A DNA stretch of 64,000 bases from contig JBBSEX010000020.1 of assembly GCA_038239345.1 (NCBI GenBank), positions 31,518 through 95,517 on the forward strand, given 5' to 3'. This DNA comes from JBBSEX01 sp038239345 (GTDB lineage Bacteria; Acidobacteriota; Terriglobia; Bryobacterales; Bryobacteraceae). The notes under the pieces were generated by a model. That model worked only from the letters and a program-made list of their open reading frames with translations, had not been told where the DNA came from and made no database searches. Of the stretch, positions 17,331 to 27,578 are shown one piece after another. Numbering within the stretch: the first letter of the stretch is position 1; each line of letters starts with the position of its first letter. Both the position numbers and the translations under genes were made by a program.

Positions 17331-18046
17331 GATAACTCCTCCACCGGGATGGGCTCCACCAACTCGAAGTACAACTCTTCCAGCGATGCGGGCGTAGTTT
17401 GTTTGGCCGAATTCCAGACAATGCTCCCGCCCCGGATCATCATGATTTCGGTTGCCAACTGGTCGACGATGGGCAGCGTGTGCGATGTCAGGAAGACCGT
17501 GATCCCGCGCTGTGCGGCGGTGCTTAACAGGTCGCGAATGGTCCGCGATGACACCGGATCTATGCCCTCAAACGGCTCGTCCAGGAATAAGACGCGCGGG
17601 TTGTGAATCAATGCCATCGCCAGCGCCGTCTTCTTCCGCATCCCGTGTGAGCACTCTTTGAGGAATGTATCCCGTCCTTTCTCCAGGCTCAGAATACGCA
17701 ACAGCGGTCCGATGCGTGCCTTCGTCTCATGCGCTCGCAGTCCGTAAACTGAGCCCGCGAGTTCCAGGTGCTCTTCCACGCTCAAGGAATCGAACAGACC
17801 GAGATCTTCGGGCACCACGCCAACCGCGCGCTTTACCGCCAGAGGCTGTTGCAGCGGATCCATCCCCGCGAGGCGCACATCACCCGCGTCTGGTTTTAGC
17901 AGGCCCGTCATTAGCTTCACCAGTGTCGATTTACCTGCGCCGTTCGGGCCTAACAATGCGCAAATTCCGCCGGAAATCTCAAAGCTGACGTCGTTCACCG
18001 CTGTGAATTTTCCAAACCGTTTCGTAATGTGCTGGCAACTGATCAT
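17306..18046 (-). CDS. ABC-2-type exporter ATPase
   Basis: 246 residues of a drug/polysaccharide-exporter-type ATPase: Walker A GPNGAGKST (about 34-42), Q-loop region VGVVPEDLGLFDSLSV, Walker B VLFLDEPFEGID and the switch His in LTSHTL. The signature loop reads CSHGMRKK instead of LSGGxxQ, a degenerate form that also occurs in other exporters of this class. It is first in a two-gene leftward unit with the membrane protein. Confidence 0.93.
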   Translation of the reverse strand: MISCQHITKRFGKFTAVNDVSFEISGGICALLGPNGAGKSTLVKLMTGLLKPDAGDVRLAGMDPLQQPLAVKRAVGVVPEDLGLFDSLSVEEHLELAGSVYGLRAHETKARIGPLLRILSLEKGRDTFLKECSHGMRKKTALAMALIHNPRVLFLDEPFEGIDPVSSRTIRDLLSTAAQRGITVFLTSHTLPIVDQLATEIMMIRGGSIVWNSAKQTTPASLEELYFELVEPIPVEELSWLRSSQS

Positions 18047-18128
18047 TGAGGTCGAATCCAGAGATCCATCCTAACCTGCCTCGCATTCTGTCTGTTATCC
18101 TAGACACTGTACTTCATACCTGTCATTC

Positions 18129-21100
18129 ATGCGAACCCTGCTATGCACGCTTCTTTGCGCCATCCCGTGCCTTGGACAAGCGGGCCGGGCTGAGCTTTTC
18201 GGCACTATCGAAGATCCATCCGGCCTACACATCCAACAAGCCCGCGTGCAAGCTCAGGATCAAGCCACGATGGCCGTCTTCAGCGCCACCTCCGATGAGC
18301 GGGGCGAGTATCATCTGCTCGGCTTGCCGGCCGGACAATATGTCCTGACGGTGGCGCAACCCGGGTTTCGTACCTACCGGCAATCGGGCATCACCTTGCG
18401 AATCGGAGACCGGGCGGCCATTTCGGTTCAGCTGCAAATTGGCCAGCCGGCGCAGTCGTTGGACGTAACCGCGGCGGCGCCGTTGCTGCAAACGGCCAGC
18501 GGCGAAGTCAGCTTCAACCTGGATGAGAAGAAGGTGGCGACGCTGCCGCTCGATGGCCGAAATTTCATCCCACTCATTGCCTTGTCGCCAGGTGTAGCCT
18601 TGCCGGGAGGCGGCTCGTTGCTCCCGCGAATCAACGGCAGCCGGCCGCGTACGAATGAATATATTTACGATGGCATCAGCGTTCTGCAGCCTGAGCCCGG
18701 TCAAGTGGCTTTCTACCCGATCATCGACGGCATAGAAGAGTTCCGCCTGAATATCAACGCCTACTCGCCCGAGTATGGACGTTCCAACGGCGGCACCGTA
18801 TTGGTAATTGGTAAGTCCGGCGGCAATGTGTTTCACGGAACGCTGTTCGAGTTTTTCCGCAATGAAAATCTGAACGCGCGAAACTATTTCGCCCAGCCCG
18901 GTCCGAATCCCGAGTTTCGCCGCAACCAATATGGCGTGGCGGTGGGCGGTCCCATCCAGAGGGATAAGACATTCTTTTTCGCCGACTGGCAGGGCACGCG
19001 CTTACGTACCGGCATCACCCGATTCAGTACCGTTCCGACGCTTGCCCAGAGGCAGGGAATCTTCAGCACCGCGATTTACGACCCGGCCACTTCTCCCCGC
19101 CAGCAATTTCCCAACAGCGCGATTCCGTTGAACCGTATCGATCCAGTGGCGCAGCAAATTTTGCAGCATTACCCCGCGCCGAACTTGCCTGGAACCGCCA
19201 ATAATTTCGTGCGCACCGCCGCCGAGCCCGACAATCAGGATCAGTTCGACACTCGCCTCGATCGTTACTTTGGGTCGAAGCACCGCGTCTTCGCCCGTTA
19301 TTCCTACCTGCGCGATGACGACACTCCGGTTTCGCCTCTGCCCGATGGTAGCGGCCTGCTGAGCTCAGGCGTCATCGGGCACGCCACTACTCGCAGTGAT
19401 GGAATCGCCGGCGATTATAATTGGACCCTATCGCCAAGCACCCTAAACCAAGCCCGCTTCGGCTATACGCGGCGCGACCTGAAACAGGCTTCACTGCAAA
19501 ACGGCGGCATCTCTATTCCCGGCATTCCCGACAATTCCTTTGCCTCCGTGCTCCCAACATTCGCGGTCAGCGGGTATCAACAAATTGGACCGACCACTGC
19601 GTCTAACTCTAATTTCACGACGTCTGTGACAGAGTATTTGGATACGTTCTCGATGGTTCGCGGGCGTCATACGATCAAGGTCGGAACGGACCTCCGCCGG
19701 GAAGCCCTCGACATTCTCAACCCGCCCAATCCGTCGGGTACATTTTCGTTCAATACTACGGGAACAAATAGCGGCAGCGCCGGCGGCAACAGCGTGGCGT
19801 CACTGCTTCTAGGGCAAGTGAATGCTTTTTCCATCGACATTCAGAAGCAGGTAATTCAACAGCGCGCGCACATCGCCGAATTTTTCGTGGCCGACGATTG
19901 GAAGCTATCCAGCCGCCTGACCGTCAACATCGGTACGCGCTACACCCTGAATTTCCCCTCCACCGAAGTGCGCAATCAGGACGCGATCTTCAACCTGAAG
20001 ACCCAGGTTTTGGATTTTCCCCACACTGGACGGGAGCTTGCCTGCTGTGATTTCGGCCCACGCATCGGCCTCGCTTATCGTGTCCGCGATTCGTGGGTAA
20101 TTCGATCCGGCTACGGAATGGTGTGGTTCGAACAAACTGGAATTACCACCCCTTTCACCATCCCCCAATTTCCGTTTATCCAAACCATCGGCCAGCAGTC
20201 GCAAGACAATGTGAATCCCGCTTTTATCCTGGCCAAGGGCCCAACGGTCCAGCCCACTCCGCCGAATCCCAACTCGGGCTTGGGCCAAGGCGTCTTCGGC
20301 GTGGATCGCAACAGCGGCTCCGGGTACTCGCAGCAGTGGAACTTCACGGTCCAGAAAACGTTTGGCCGCGATCTGAATTTCGAAGCCGGTTACCTCGGAT
20401 CGAAAAACACGCGCCTTGGCATTCCCGACGCCAATATCAACCAACTGCCCGCGCGATACCTTTCTATGGGTCAAGCTCTGCTGGCCAAGGTTCCGAACCC
20501 ATACTCCGGCCAGATACCCGCATCTTCTTCGCTCGGGGCCACGACAATCGCCCAACAACAATTGCTTCGAGCCTTCCCCCGATTCACAACTGTCGCGCTC
20601 TTTCGCGATAACGTCGGCAATTCGAAATACAACGCGGTGCAAGCCAAACTAGAGAAGCGCTTCTCGCGAGGGCTGACATTCACCCTGGCTTATACCTTCT
20701 CGAAATTGATCGACGACGCTTCCAGCGTGTTCTCGCAGACCATCTTCACCGGTCCGGTTTTGAACACCACCGGCGCGGCCGACGCCTTCAACCGTCGCTT
20801 GGAAAAGGATGTCTCCAGCGGCGATATTCCGCGCGTATTCTCGGCAGGCTGGGTATACGAAGTTCCGCGCTTGTGGAAAATTTCCGGGTGGCAAATCGGA
20901 GGACTCGTTCGAGTGCAATCGGGCGACGCCGTTGCCGTTACGCAAGCCACAAATCTGAACTCGAATCTAGGCTTCGCCGTGCAGCGTCCGAATCGCATTA
21001 GCAATCCGAATGACTTCGACATGCGTAGCGCCGCACGCTGGTTCAACACGCTGGTTTTCACCCAGGCTCCGCAATTTACGCTTGGCAACAGCTCGCGAAA

Positions 21101-21323
21101 CCCCATCCGTGGTCCCGGTCTGCAGCAGGCCGATCTCATGCTCGGAAAGACATTCCACCTCGCGGAGCGCTACAACTTCGAGTTCCGCGCTGAGGCTTTT
21201 AACGTCTCCAATACGCCCGGCCTTAACGATCCCAATGGCAGCTTCGGAGCCGCTGCATTTGGAAGCATCACCAGCGCCGGCAATCCCCGGGTGTTCGAAT
21301 TCGTGGGCAAAATTCACTTCTAA
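18129..21323 (+). CDS. Oar-like TonB-dependent receptor with carboxypeptidase-regulatory domain
   Basis: 1064 residues. The signal peptide is MRTLLCTLLCAIPCLGQ. Residues 20-105 form a carboxypeptidase-regulatory (CarboxypepD_reg) beta-sandwich (ELFGTIEDPSGLHIQQARVQ). A plug domain follows (about 115-235, with LPLDGRNFIPLIALSPGV), then a long outer-membrane beta-barrel ending in Phe (FEFVGKIHF), as outer-membrane assembly requires. Such proteins are expanded in Acidobacteria; their substrates are mostly unknown, with oligosaccharides or metal chelates proposed. No TonB-box motif could be assigned, and no SusD-type partner is present. Confidence 0.92.
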   Translation: MRTLLCTLLCAIPCLGQAGRAELFGTIEDPSGLHIQQARVQAQDQATMAVFSATSDERGEYHLLGLPAGQYVLTVAQPGFRTYRQSGITLRIGDRAAISVQLQIGQPAQSLDVTAAAPLLQTASGEVSFNLDEKKVATLPLDGRNFIPLIALSPGVALPGGGSLLPRINGSRPRTNEYIYDGISVLQPEPGQVAFYPIIDGIEEFRLNINAYSPEYGRSNGGTVLVIGKSGGNVFHGTLFEFFRNENLNARNYFAQPGPNPEFRRNQYGVAVGGPIQRDKTFFFADWQGTRLRTGITRFSTVPTLAQRQGIFSTAIYDPATSPRQQFPNSAIPLNRIDPVAQQILQHYPAPNLPGTANNFVRTAAEPDNQDQFDTRLDRYFGSKHRVFARYSYLRDDDTPVSPLPDGSGLLSSGVIGHATTRSDGIAGDYNWTLSPSTLNQARFGYTRRDLKQASLQNGGISIPGIPDNSFASVLPTFAVSGYQQIGPTTASNSNFTTSVTEYLDTFSMVRGRHTIKVGTDLRREALDILNPPNPSGTFSFNTTGTNSGSAGGNSVASLLLGQVNAFSIDIQKQVIQQRAHIAEFFVADDWKLSSRLTVNIGTRYTLNFPSTEVRNQDAIFNLKTQVLDFPHTGRELACCDFGPRIGLAYRVRDSWVIRSGYGMVWFEQTGITTPFTIPQFPFIQTIGQQSQDNVNPAFILAKGPTVQPTPPNPNSGLGQGVFGVDRNSGSGYSQQWNFTVQKTFGRDLNFEAGYLGSKNTRLGIPDANINQLPARYLSMGQALLAKVPNPYSGQIPASSSLGATTIAQQQLLRAFPRFTTVALFRDNVGNSKYNAVQAKLEKRFSRGLTFTLAYTFSKLIDDASSVFSQTIFTGPVLNTTGAADAFNRRLEKDVSSGDIPRVFSAGWVYEVPRLWKISGWQIGGLVRVQSGDAVAVTQATNLNSNLGFAVQRPNRISNPNDFDMRSAARWFNTLVFTQAPQFTLGNSSRNPIRGPGLQQADLMLGKTFHLAERYNFEFRAEAFNVSNTPGLNDPNGSFGAAAFGSITSAGNPRVFEFVGKIHF

Positions 21324-21354
21324 AGGTCGCTCCGGGGCAGCAAATGGAATCGAG

Positions 21355-21431
21355 TGGTAGGGGCGGTAGGACTCGAACCTACGGCCCTCGACTTAGAAGG
21401 TCGATGCTCTATCCAGCTGAGCTACGCCCCC
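21355..21431 (-). tRNA. tRNA-Arg (TCT anticodon)
   Basis: A 77-base cloverleaf including CCA. The acceptor pairs GGGGGCG with CGCCCCT (one G-U pair). The D arm contains AGCTCAGCTGGATAGAGC. The anticodon stem TCGAC/GTCGA holds loop CTTCTAA, anticodon TCT (arginine, AGA). The T arm is CGTAGG-TTCGAGT-CCTACC. It lies between the receptor gene and pckG, on the opposite strand to both. Confidence 0.97.
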
Positions 21432-21531
21432 ACGTGATTTGATCGCTACTTTCGATTTTAAACTACCGGCCGCACCCGCCGGTTGACGCTATCCTGTTAC
21501 TATCTGATCCCTGACGATCAGCCTCCTTTAT

Positions 21532-23376
21532 ATGAAGAACGATCGCAATCCCGTACTGAGCCCGCGTGATGTCTCACAGGTCCTGAGCGAAAATAACCAT
21601 CTCCTTCGCTGGGTTGAGAAAATGGCCCGGCTCACCAAGCCGGCCGCCATCCATTGGGTGGATGGTACGCCAGAAGAGAATAACCAGCTGTGCGCTGAGA
21701 TGATGTCCGCCGGTACCCTAACGGAGTTGAACCAGGAGCTTTGGCCCGGATGCTACTACGCTCGCTCCGATGCCAGCGATGTCGCCCGCGTCGAAGACCG
21801 GACGTTCATCTGTTCGCTTTCCAAAGATAACGCCGGCCCCACCAATAATTGGGTCGAGCCATTTCAGATGCGCAAGAAGTTGAAAGAACTTTTCGATGGT
21901 TCCATGCAGGGCCGCACAATGTATGTGCTGCCATTCAGCATGGGGCCGGTCGGCTCTCCGATGTCCCAGATCGGTGTGCAGCTAACAGACTCTCCGTATG
22001 TCGTCGTCAACATGCGCATCATGGCCCGCATCGGTCTGCCGGTCTTCAAGGAAATCGACAAAGGCGAAAAGCGCGTCGTCCCCTGCATGCACAGCGTCGG
22101 CGCACCACTCGCCCCCGGCCAGAAAGACGTTCCATGGCCCTGCAATTCCGATAAGTACATCGTACACTTTCCAGAGACGCGTGAGATCTGGTCGTATGGT
22201 TCTGGTTATGGCGGCAATGCGCTGCTGGGCAAGAAGTGTTTCGCCTTGCGCATCGCCTCCAACATCGCCCGCGATGAAGGTTGGATGGCTGAGCACATGC
22301 TCATCCTCGGCGTGGAAAATCCAAAGGGTGAGAAGACCTACGTAGCCGCTGCCTTCCCCAGCGCTTGCGGCAAAACCAATTTCGCGATGTTGATTCCTCC
22401 CGATGCTTTTGAGGGTTGGAAAATTTGGACCGTGGGCGACGACATCGCCTGGATCAGGCCTGATAAGGATGGCCGCCTGCGCGCCATCAATCCAGAGTCG
22501 GGCTTCTTCGGTGTCGCTCCGGGGACATCGATGAAGACGAACCGCAATGCGATGGCCGCATTGTCGCGCAATACGATTTTTACCAATGTCGCGTTAACTC
22601 CCGAAGGCGGTGTCTGGTGGGAAGGCATGACGGATCAGCCCCCCGCCGAATGTACCGATTGGCAGGGCCGCAAGTGGACGCCGCAGATTGCCAGGGAGAC
22701 CGGTGCCAAAGCGGCCCATCCCAATGCCCGCTTCACCGCGCCCGCCTCGCAATGTCCGACAATCGATCCCGCCTGGGAAGATCCGCATGGCGTGCCGCTA
22801 AGCGCCATCATCTTCGGAGGCCGCCGTGCCACCACGATGCCGCTGGTCTACCAGGGTTTCAATTGGAGTGCGGGCGTTTATATGGGCGCCACGATGGGTT
22901 CGGAGATGACGGCCGCAGCCGCCGGCACCGTCGGTAAGGTGCGTCGCGATCCCATGGCCATGCTCCCGTTCTGCGGATACCACATGGGCGATTATTTCCG
23001 CCATTGGATTCAGATGCAGCGGTCGCTCAGTGAGACGCCTCGCATCTTCCATGTGAACTGGTTCCGCAAGGATGAAAATGGAAAATTTCTTTGGCCCGGA
23101 TTCGGCGAAAACATGCGCGTGCTGAAGTGGATTGTCGATCGTGCCCGTGGGCGCGCGCTCGGCAAGGAAACGCCCATCGGCTGGATGCCGCGCTATGAGG
23201 ATATCGAGTGGAAAGGCCTCGCCTTCTCGCGCGAAGACTTTGATCGCTTGCAGTCTTTTGATCGCGCCGCCTGGCGCCAGGAAGTGATCGACCATGAGGA
23301 GCTGTTTATCATGCTCCACGATCATCTGCCGCCGCAAATTATCTATGAGCGGGAGCTTCTTATCTGCCGCCTATAG
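21532..23376 (+). CDS. pckG: GTP-dependent phosphoenolpyruvate carboxykinase
   Basis: 614 residues, the usual size of the GTP class. It interconverts oxaloacetate and phosphoenolpyruvate, the entry step of gluconeogenesis. The kinase loop FPSACGKTNF (with the family's reactive cysteine, about residue 283), WTVGDDIAWIRPD, and HVNWFRKDENGKFLWPGFGE are all diagnostic. It is a single gene, preceded by tRNA-Arg on the opposite strand. A CCTCC-like tract lies just before the ATG, but no clear Shine-Dalgarno sequence is seen. Confidence 0.97.
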   Translation: MKNDRNPVLSPRDVSQVLSENNHLLRWVEKMARLTKPAAIHWVDGTPEENNQLCAEMMSAGTLTELNQELWPGCYYARSDASDVARVEDRTFICSLSKDNAGPTNNWVEPFQMRKKLKELFDGSMQGRTMYVLPFSMGPVGSPMSQIGVQLTDSPYVVVNMRIMARIGLPVFKEIDKGEKRVVPCMHSVGAPLAPGQKDVPWPCNSDKYIVHFPETREIWSYGSGYGGNALLGKKCFALRIASNIARDEGWMAEHMLILGVENPKGEKTYVAAAFPSACGKTNFAMLIPPDAFEGWKIWTVGDDIAWIRPDKDGRLRAINPESGFFGVAPGTSMKTNRNAMAALSRNTIFTNVALTPEGGVWWEGMTDQPPAECTDWQGRKWTPQIARETGAKAAHPNARFTAPASQCPTIDPAWEDPHGVPLSAIIFGGRRATTMPLVYQGFNWSAGVYMGATMGSEMTAAAAGTVGKVRRDPMAMLPFCGYHMGDYFRHWIQMQRSLSETPRIFHVNWFRKDENGKFLWPGFGENMRVLKWIVDRARGRALGKETPIGWMPRYEDIEWKGLAFSREDFDRLQSFDRAAWRQEVIDHEELFIMLHDHLPPQIIYERELLICRL

Positions 23377-23388
23377 ACCGCCGCGAGA

Positions 23389-24660
23389 TCAAATAGTAGT
23401 GCGCTCCAGCTTCGGCACCAGCAGTTGAATAATGCCCAGCGCGATCAGGTATGCTAAGCCCGCTATCACAAACAGCGGGCCGTATGCCCCATGTGAAAAT
23501 CCCAGCCAATAGCCGATTGCCGGGGCCACCAGCATGCCTCCAATCGCGCCGCCCAATCCGCCCAAACCCACCACGGAGCCAACCGCACTCCGCGGGAATG
23601 TGTCCGATACCAACGTAAATAAATTAGCCGACCATCCTTGATGCGCGGCCGCCGCAATGCTGATCAACCCCACGGCCAGCCACAGATTACCGCCCGAGTA
23701 CAGAACAAAAATAACCGCCAGCACGGAAATGGCGCAGATCAACATCGCCGTCTTCCTGGCCGCGTTGCATGACCAGCCGCGCTTCAGCAACGCCGACGAT
23801 AGCCATCCCGCACCGATGGACCCCACATCGGCCGCAAGATAGATCGTCACCAACGGCGGCCCCAGTTGCGTCAGATTCACGCCATAGGTGCGGTTCAGAA
23901 ATCCTGGCAGCCAGTAGAGATAAAACCACCAGACGGGGTCGGTCAAAAATTTTCCGATAACAAAGGCCCAGGCCGCTCGCGTGGTGAGCAGGACTCTGTA
24001 AGGAATTTTTCGCGGCGCTTCCTGATCGTTGTCAGACTCAATCAGCGCCCGCTCTTCGCTCGAAAGCAACTTGTGTTCGCTCGGTTTGCGATAGAAAGCT
24101 AACCACAATACCAACCAGATCAGGTCCAGGCCGCCCGTGGCCAAAAACGTATATCGCCAGTTGTAGTGCAGCGCGATAAAGGGGACCATGATCGGCGCCA
24201 CCACGGCCCCGATGTTCGATCCGCTATTGAAAATGCCCGTAGCCAGAGCGCGTTCTCTTCGCGGAAACCAGTCTGAGACAGTCTTGATCGCGGCGGGAAA
24301 GTTCGCCGCTTCGCCGATGCCTAACCCGAACCGCGCCGCCGCAAACTGAATCGGAGTCCGGGCCAAAGCATGGGACATGGATGCCAAACTCCACACCACC
24401 ACCGCCAGCGAATAACCAATCCGCGTACCCAGCCAGTCAATAAGACGGCCGGCGATTGGCAGCATCACGGCATAAGCGGCCTGAAAGAAGAAAATGACCC
24501 AGGCGTAATCTTGTTCGGACCATCCCAGCTCCTTTTCCAGTGTCGGTTTTAAGATCCCGAGCACCTGCCGATCCATGTAATTCACGGTTGTCGCGAAGAA
24601 CAAAAGTCCGCAGATGTACCAGCGCAGGTTTGGCAGAGTCTTACTTTTTACCGATGCCAT
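23389..24660 (-). CDS. MFS transporter, hexuronate/ExuT type
   Basis: 423 residues with twelve predicted helices. The opening LRWYICGLLFFATTVNYMDR and the loop GIGEAANFPAAIKTVSDWFP are characteristic of the anion:cation symporter branch that includes ExuT and other sugar-acid carriers. It probably imports a hexuronate or related organic anion with protons. No sugar-acid catabolic gene lies beside it. It converges on pckG, with only 12 bases between the two stops. Confidence 0.9.
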   Translation of the reverse strand: MASVKSKTLPNLRWYICGLLFFATTVNYMDRQVLGILKPTLEKELGWSEQDYAWVIFFFQAAYAVMLPIAGRLIDWLGTRIGYSLAVVVWSLASMSHALARTPIQFAAARFGLGIGEAANFPAAIKTVSDWFPRRERALATGIFNSGSNIGAVVAPIMVPFIALHYNWRYTFLATGGLDLIWLVLWLAFYRKPSEHKLLSSEERALIESDNDQEAPRKIPYRVLLTTRAAWAFVIGKFLTDPVWWFYLYWLPGFLNRTYGVNLTQLGPPLVTIYLAADVGSIGAGWLSSALLKRGWSCNAARKTAMLICAISVLAVIFVLYSGGNLWLAVGLISIAAAAHQGWSANLFTLVSDTFPRSAVGSVVGLGGLGGAIGGMLVAPAIGYWLGFSHGAYGPLFVIAGLAYLIALGIIQLLVPKLERTTI

Positions 24661-24686
24661 GGAGCGCTCAGCCCGTCAAGCTTTGC

Positions 24687-25127
24687 TCAAACCCGGAAGT
24701 AATCGGGACGCCAGTTTACAATCGCCTTCTTGATATCCTTTGGCGTCAGTTTCTCTCGTGCGGCCCGCTCCACCAGGATGGGAAGTTCGGCGTCCGAAGC
24801 AAAACGCAGCGCCACCATTTGACCCACGGATAACGACGCCACCTCCGCCTGCTTCGACTCCGGTAACAGCCGGAGCAATCGAAGTTGTTCTTTTAGACGG
24901 ATTAAACGGTCTTGTGCTCTCAGTGGATTCACCCGGGTCAGCAGCACTGCCACTACCGCTGCCAGCGAAACCACAACAATCCACAAAGCCCAATAACTAA
25001 AATGGGTAGCCGTATACCATATCTGAACAAGGACGTTGATCAGAAATACGGGCATCACGAAAAAATGAAACGGCGGATGAATCCGCGCATGATTACCGAA
25101 GCCTTGGGGCGATTTGATGTCAGGCAT
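24687..25127 (-). CDS. DUF6526-like small membrane protein
   Basis: 146 residues from MPDIKSPQGFGNHARIHPPF; this ATG is preferred because an upstream extension adds only unconserved sequence and approaches the divergent kinase gene. Two membrane helices follow (FFVMPVFLINVLVQIWY and WALWIVVVSLAAVVAVLL), then a helical cytoplasmic tail (QDRLIRLKEQLRLLRLLP). The pattern resembles the DUF6526 family, which has no known function. Confidence 0.75.
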   Translation of the reverse strand: MPDIKSPQGFGNHARIHPPFHFFVMPVFLINVLVQIWYTATHFSYWALWIVVVSLAAVVAVLLTRVNPLRAQDRLIRLKEQLRLLRLLPESKQAEVASLSVGQMVALRFASDAELPILVERAAREKLTPKDIKKAIVNWRPDYFRV

Positions 25128-25257
25128 ATCGTACAAGAATGCCCTGATTTGACCCTTGGCGCAACAGACAGGGACGGGCCCGTTATGGATCAATTTGAAA
25201 CCAAGTCGCTGAATCGCCGGTCTACCTATTAGAAATACCGCGTGGAGATTATCTATC

Positions 25258-27021
25258 ATGTCCGTCTCCCAGCAGAGGTTGTTCCAGGAATCGAGTGGCG
25301 ACGGCGATCTTCACGAAGCTCCTGAACAACAACTCATAGCGTTGGTTGAGGCCGCCGGCGTACTACTCACTTCCGTCTCGATGAGCCAGGCACTCGACGC
25401 TACCGTGGACCTCGCCCGGCGCTTTATTGCGGCCGACGCCTACGCGGTATGGCTCTTTCAAGAGAAGTCCTGGAGAGTACGGGCGTCCTTCGGTCTCGCG
25501 ACGAATGACAAGGCGTCGTCCAGTAGCAATTTTCCTGATGCGGTTTCGGCATTGCAGGACGAATCCATTCGATCTTCGCTCGCGACTCCTATGCCTTCCC
25601 ATGGCCCCGCTATCGGCTCGCTCGTATTGTACTGGCGTTATAACCATCACGCTTCCGATCGCGACATTCGCATCTCGACAGTGCTGGGGACCCTCGCTTC
25701 CGCCGCAATCGCTAATGCCGCATTGTTAGAGAAACAGAACTTGATTCGCCAGCAAGCGGAACTGACCCAACGGCGTTCCTCGTTGCTCGCCGATGTCAGC
25801 GCCGTACTCGCTTCTTCTCTCGATTACAAATCCACTCTTCGCGATATGGCTCAACTGGCCGCCAGTGGCTTCTCGGATTGGTGCGCCGTCGACATCATCG
25901 GCCAGAACACCTTGCCAGAGCGGCTCACGCTGGCCCACGCCGAGCCGGCGGACCTGAAACACATGGACGCTCTTCTTGATTTCTGTCCTTGCGAAAATGG
26001 CGACAAATCGCGATTGCTCCACGCCGTCCGCACCGGCCCGCCCGAACTGCATGAAGAGATCATTGATGATGTCCTCGTTCAATCGGCGCGCGATGAATTC
26101 CACTTGGAAGAACTCCGCGCAGCCGGCCTGCAATCAGCTATCTGCGTGCCGGTACTCGCCCGTGGCCGCGTTCTGGGCTCACTTACTTTTCTTACGGCCG
26201 GGACATCTCGCCGATTCTCAACGGAAGATCTGAAGTTCGCCGAAGACCTCGCTAGGCGCACCGCAATCGCTATCGATCATGCACAGCTATTTCAGAGCGC
26301 TCATCGGGAACGTGCCGACGCGGAGGCTTCGGCATTCGCTCTGCGCCAATCGAATTTAGACTTGCAGGAATTTGCATTCATCGCATCTCATGACCTGAAG
26401 GAACCCTTGCGGACCATTGCCAGCCATACGCAACTTCTAGCCAGGCGATATAAGGGCAGGCTCGATGCCGAAGCCGACGAGATTATTCAGTTCGTAGTCG
26501 ATGCCACCCTTCGCATGAGTGACCTGCTGGGCGGCCTGCTCGACTACTCGCGAATCGCTCGTGATCGGGAACTGCCATCGCACCAGGTCGACGTCGATGG
26601 GGCCATGAATTGGGCCTTGATGAATCTGCAAATTGCCATTCAGGAGACCCATGCCACCGTCACGCGCGGTCCCTTGCCACGCGTCATCGGTGATTCCGCG
26701 CAGCTTGCCCAGGTCTTCCAGATCCTTATTGATAACGCGGTCAAGTACCGCGGTCCGGATCCCCCGCGGATCCATATCTCCGCCGAAAAGCAAGCGCGGC
26801 ATTGGGTTTTCTCCTGCAGGGACAACGGCATTGGCATCGACCCCATCTATCACGAAAAGATATTTGGCATCTTCAAGCGCCTTCATGGACGTGAAGTTCC
26901 CGGTACCGGTATGGGGCTTGCCATCTGTCGCCGCATCGCCGAACGCCACGGCGGCCGCGTCTGGGTGAAGTCGGAAGAGGGGAAGGGTGCGGACTTTTGT
27001 TTTTCTATCGCTACCGACTAG
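25258..27021 (+). CDS. Soluble GAF-domain sensor histidine kinase
   Basis: 587 residues without membrane helices. Two GAF domains occupy about residues 30-160 and 175-350. A HisKA dimerisation helix follows with the phospho-acceptor His in FAFIASHDLKEPLRTIASH (about residue 378). The ATPase domain has DNAVKYRG (N box), DNGIGIDP (G1) and GTGMGLAICRRI (G2). The DLKEPLRT form and two-GAF layout are like phytochrome-type kinases, but no bilin-site cysteine is evident. No response regulator lies next to it, so it is an orphan kinase. Confidence 0.93.
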   Translation: MSVSQQRLFQESSGDGDLHEAPEQQLIALVEAAGVLLTSVSMSQALDATVDLARRFIAADAYAVWLFQEKSWRVRASFGLATNDKASSSSNFPDAVSALQDESIRSSLATPMPSHGPAIGSLVLYWRYNHHASDRDIRISTVLGTLASAAIANAALLEKQNLIRQQAELTQRRSSLLADVSAVLASSLDYKSTLRDMAQLAASGFSDWCAVDIIGQNTLPERLTLAHAEPADLKHMDALLDFCPCENGDKSRLLHAVRTGPPELHEEIIDDVLVQSARDEFHLEELRAAGLQSAICVPVLARGRVLGSLTFLTAGTSRRFSTEDLKFAEDLARRTAIAIDHAQLFQSAHRERADAEASAFALRQSNLDLQEFAFIASHDLKEPLRTIASHTQLLARRYKGRLDAEADEIIQFVVDATLRMSDLLGGLLDYSRIARDRELPSHQVDVDGAMNWALMNLQIAIQETHATVTRGPLPRVIGDSAQLAQVFQILIDNAVKYRGPDPPRIHISAEKQARHWVFSCRDNGIGIDPIYHEKIFGIFKRLHGREVPGTGMGLAICRRIAERHGGRVWVKSEEGKGADFCFSIATD

Positions 27022-27071
27022 TTCGCTTTCAGCCAGCGCCCGTATAATGAGTCTGTTACCGGACTCCACGA

Positions 27072-27578
27072 GTGAAACAAGACGACATTCTGCCGCTGCT
27101 TCGTGAAAGGATCGTCAGTTTCGCGGCATCTAGATTAGCGAGGGATGTCGCGGAGGATCTGGCGCAGGAAGTTCTAATTCTTATCCATGAGAAATACGCG
27201 AACCTCGATCGCATTGAGGACCTGCTGCCGCTTTCTTTACAAATTGTGAGATTCAAAATGATGGGAGCGCGCCGAAAATCGATCCGCCACGGAGAATATA
27301 GTCAAGTCTCTGTCGATGACATTCCGCTTCGTTCGAATGCCGAGGATCCGAGTCAAATTGCCGAACGGAAACAACGTGTCGACCAGTTGCGCGCGGCCAT
27401 GAATCAGCTAGGTGAGCGCTGCCGTGGCTTACTGCGCTTGAAGCTGGAAGGAAAGACGTTCCCTGAGATCCAAAAAGTGCTGCAGGTAGGGTCCATCAAC
27501 ACGCTGTATACCTGGGATTCGCGCTGTCGCAAACAACTTCTGGAACTCATGGGTGGCGATTGGGAGGGAGGCAAATGA
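27072..27578 (+). CDS. ECF-type RNA polymerase sigma factor
   Basis: 168 residues starting at GTG, with TATAAT at 27043-27048 as a possible -10. Region 2 is seen around DVAEDLAQEVLILIHEKY and region 4 around LGERCRGLLRLKLEGKTFPE, with a helix-turn-helix near VLQVGSINTLYTWDSRCRKQL. It would direct RNA polymerase to a specific promoter set. The next gene overlaps its stop by four bases and encodes the likely membrane anti-sigma factor. Confidence 0.88.
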   Translation: MKQDDILPLLRERIVSFAASRLARDVAEDLAQEVLILIHEKYANLDRIEDLLPLSLQIVRFKMMGARRKSIRHGEYSQVSVDDIPLRSNAEDPSQIAERKQRVDQLRAAMNQLGERCRGLLRLKLEGKTFPEIQKVLQVGSINTLYTWDSRCRKQLLELMGGDWEGGK